Assembly: GCA_015487825.1 (NCBI GenBank)
Contig: WFOZ01000189.1
Location: 1 to 6,895, forward strand
DNA length: 6,895 bases
Direction of reading: 5' to 3'
Origin: Planctomycetaceae bacterium
Lineage (GTDB): Bacteria > Planctomycetota > Planctomycetia > Planctomycetales > Planctomycetaceae
Under the pieces are notes generated by a model that saw only the letters and a program-made list of their open reading frames with translations, made no database searches and was not told where the DNA came from. The stretch's first letter is position 1. Every line of letters begins with the position of its first letter. A program made the translations under genes and the position numbers. Below, in pieces: positions 6,185-6,895 of this stretch.

Positions 6185-6895
6185 ATGAAAGTTGCTTTGT
6201 TTGTTCCCTGCTACATCGACCAGCTTTATCCGGATGTTGCCTGGGCCTCTCTGGAGCTTCTCGAAGCTCATGGTTGCGAGGTCGAATTGCCTCGCGAACC
6301 GGTTTGTTGCGGACAGCCGATGGCAAACACCGGTTGCTGGGAAGACGCCCAGCCGCTGGCGCAAAAATTCGTCGAAAAATATGCCAGATTCGATCACATC
6401 GTCTGCCCCTCGGGAAGTTGCACCTCGATGATCGTCAATCACTATGCCGATATCATCCCCGAAGATGAAGCATTCCTGCGAATCAAAAATAACACCTACG
6501 AACTCTGCTCATTTTTAACCGATGTCCTCAAGATAACAAAGTTGGATGTTTCTTTCCCTTATCGCGTCGGCCTGCATCAAAGTTGCCACGGTTTACGCGA
6601 ATTGAGACTTGGTTCATCCAGTGAAGTGATGGGAAAAGAATTCAGCAAAGCGCGCAGTCTGCTGGAACTGGTGGCTGATATTGAATTGGCGGAACTGACT
6701 CGCAAAGACGAGTGCTGCGGCTTCGGTGGTACGTTTGCTGTCAATGAAGAAGCTGTCTCGTGCATGATGGGAAATGACCGTATTCACGATCACGAAAAGG
6801 CGGGCGTGCAAGTCATGACCGCAGGAGACATGTCCTGCCTGATGCATATGGAAGGCTTGATCCGCAGACAGAAAAAACCGATCGCCATCATGCAC
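6185..6895 (+). CDS. lutA: LutA/YkgE-type CCG-domain oxidoreductase subunit, 3' end cut by the window
   Basis: The frame from ATG at 6185 stays open to the right edge for 237 codons. LutA/YkgE proteins are about 240 residues and continue shortly after the motif matching the last visible residues (KKPIAIMH), so only the extreme C-terminus is missing. Two cysteine-rich CCG modules are present. The first has C9 (FVPCYID), VCCGQP (C41, C42) and CPSGSC (C74, C79). The second has HQSC (C134), ECCGFGGTF (C177, C178) and DMSCL (C218). Such modules bind Fe-S clusters in heterodisulfide-reductase-like and lactate-oxidising enzymes. In Bacillus, LutA acts with LutB and LutC to oxidise L-lactate to pyruvate; the equivalent genes would be expected beyond the right edge. 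The start agrees with the family N-terminus (MKVALFVPC), though the ribosome site is weak. A glycolate-oxidase- or GlpC-like CCG protein is a less likely alternative, given the length and GFGGTF motif. Confidence 0.92.
   Translation, partial: MKVALFVPCYIDQLYPDVAWASLELLEAHGCEVELPREPVCCGQPMANTGCWEDAQPLAQKFVEKYARFDHIVCPSGSCTSMIVNHYADIIPEDEAFLRIKNNTYELCSFLTDVLKITKLDVSFPYRVGLHQSCHGLRELRLGSSSEVMGKEFSKARSLLELVADIELAELTRKDECCGFGGTFAVNEEAVSCMMGNDRIHDHEKAGVQVMTAGDMSCLMHMEGLIRRQKKPIAIMH

Noticed and set aside
6103..6468. A 121-residue plus-strand frame, plus frames at 6192-6431 and 6125-6442, over the start of lutA
   Set aside because: They are out-of-frame shadows: the frame from 6185 carries both CCG cysteine modules and family-wide conservation.

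Overview
The window looks like bacterial chromosome from a planctomycete (phylum Planctomycetota, probably a Gimesia/Rubinisphaera-like lineage). This is an inference from gene style: a secreted-type PQQ-like beta-propeller, an ABC-2 permease opening with the 'GPIFSREALTAPR' signature I associate with planctomycete permeases, tandem CNNM-type membrane proteins, a DUF374 acyltransferase and a LutA-type CCG protein. Base composition is fairly balanced, coding is dense, and no mobile element, phage, CRISPR, tRNA or rRNA was seen.

Layout. Positions 1-809 (+) hold the 3' part of a PQQ-like beta-propeller gene that enters from the left edge. It converges on a DUF374 lysophospholipid-type acyltransferase (893-1555, -), which probably has its own promoter in the 140-bp gap upstream. 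That gap also holds a weak terminator candidate for the next operon. From 5729 down to 1696 on the minus strand lies a three-gene operon: a large ABC-2 permease with an internal duplication (4008-5729), an 18-bp gap, a full-length CNNM/CBS/CorC_HlyC transporter-like protein (2691-3989), and a second, shorter CNNM/CBS protein (1696-2694) coupled through a GTGA overlap. A 455-bp divergent region (5730-6184) follows. It holds a palindrome over the permease promoter, a 36-codon ORF candidate, a convincing plus-strand rho-independent terminator with no established gene in front of it, and a hairpin with direct repeats. At the right edge, a lutA/ykgE-type gene (6185 to the edge, +) runs out of the window, probably only a few codons from its stop. 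It is the first gene of a likely lactate-utilisation operon.

How the genes fit together. The minus-strand operon is a membrane module: one exporter-type permease without an ATPase in view and two non-identical CNNM proteins that may form a heteromeric Mg2+/divalent-cation transporter. The lutA gene belongs to separate energy metabolism. I see no defence or secondary-metabolism system. The least explained parts are the divergent intergenic region, the duplicated permease and the unequal CNNM pair.
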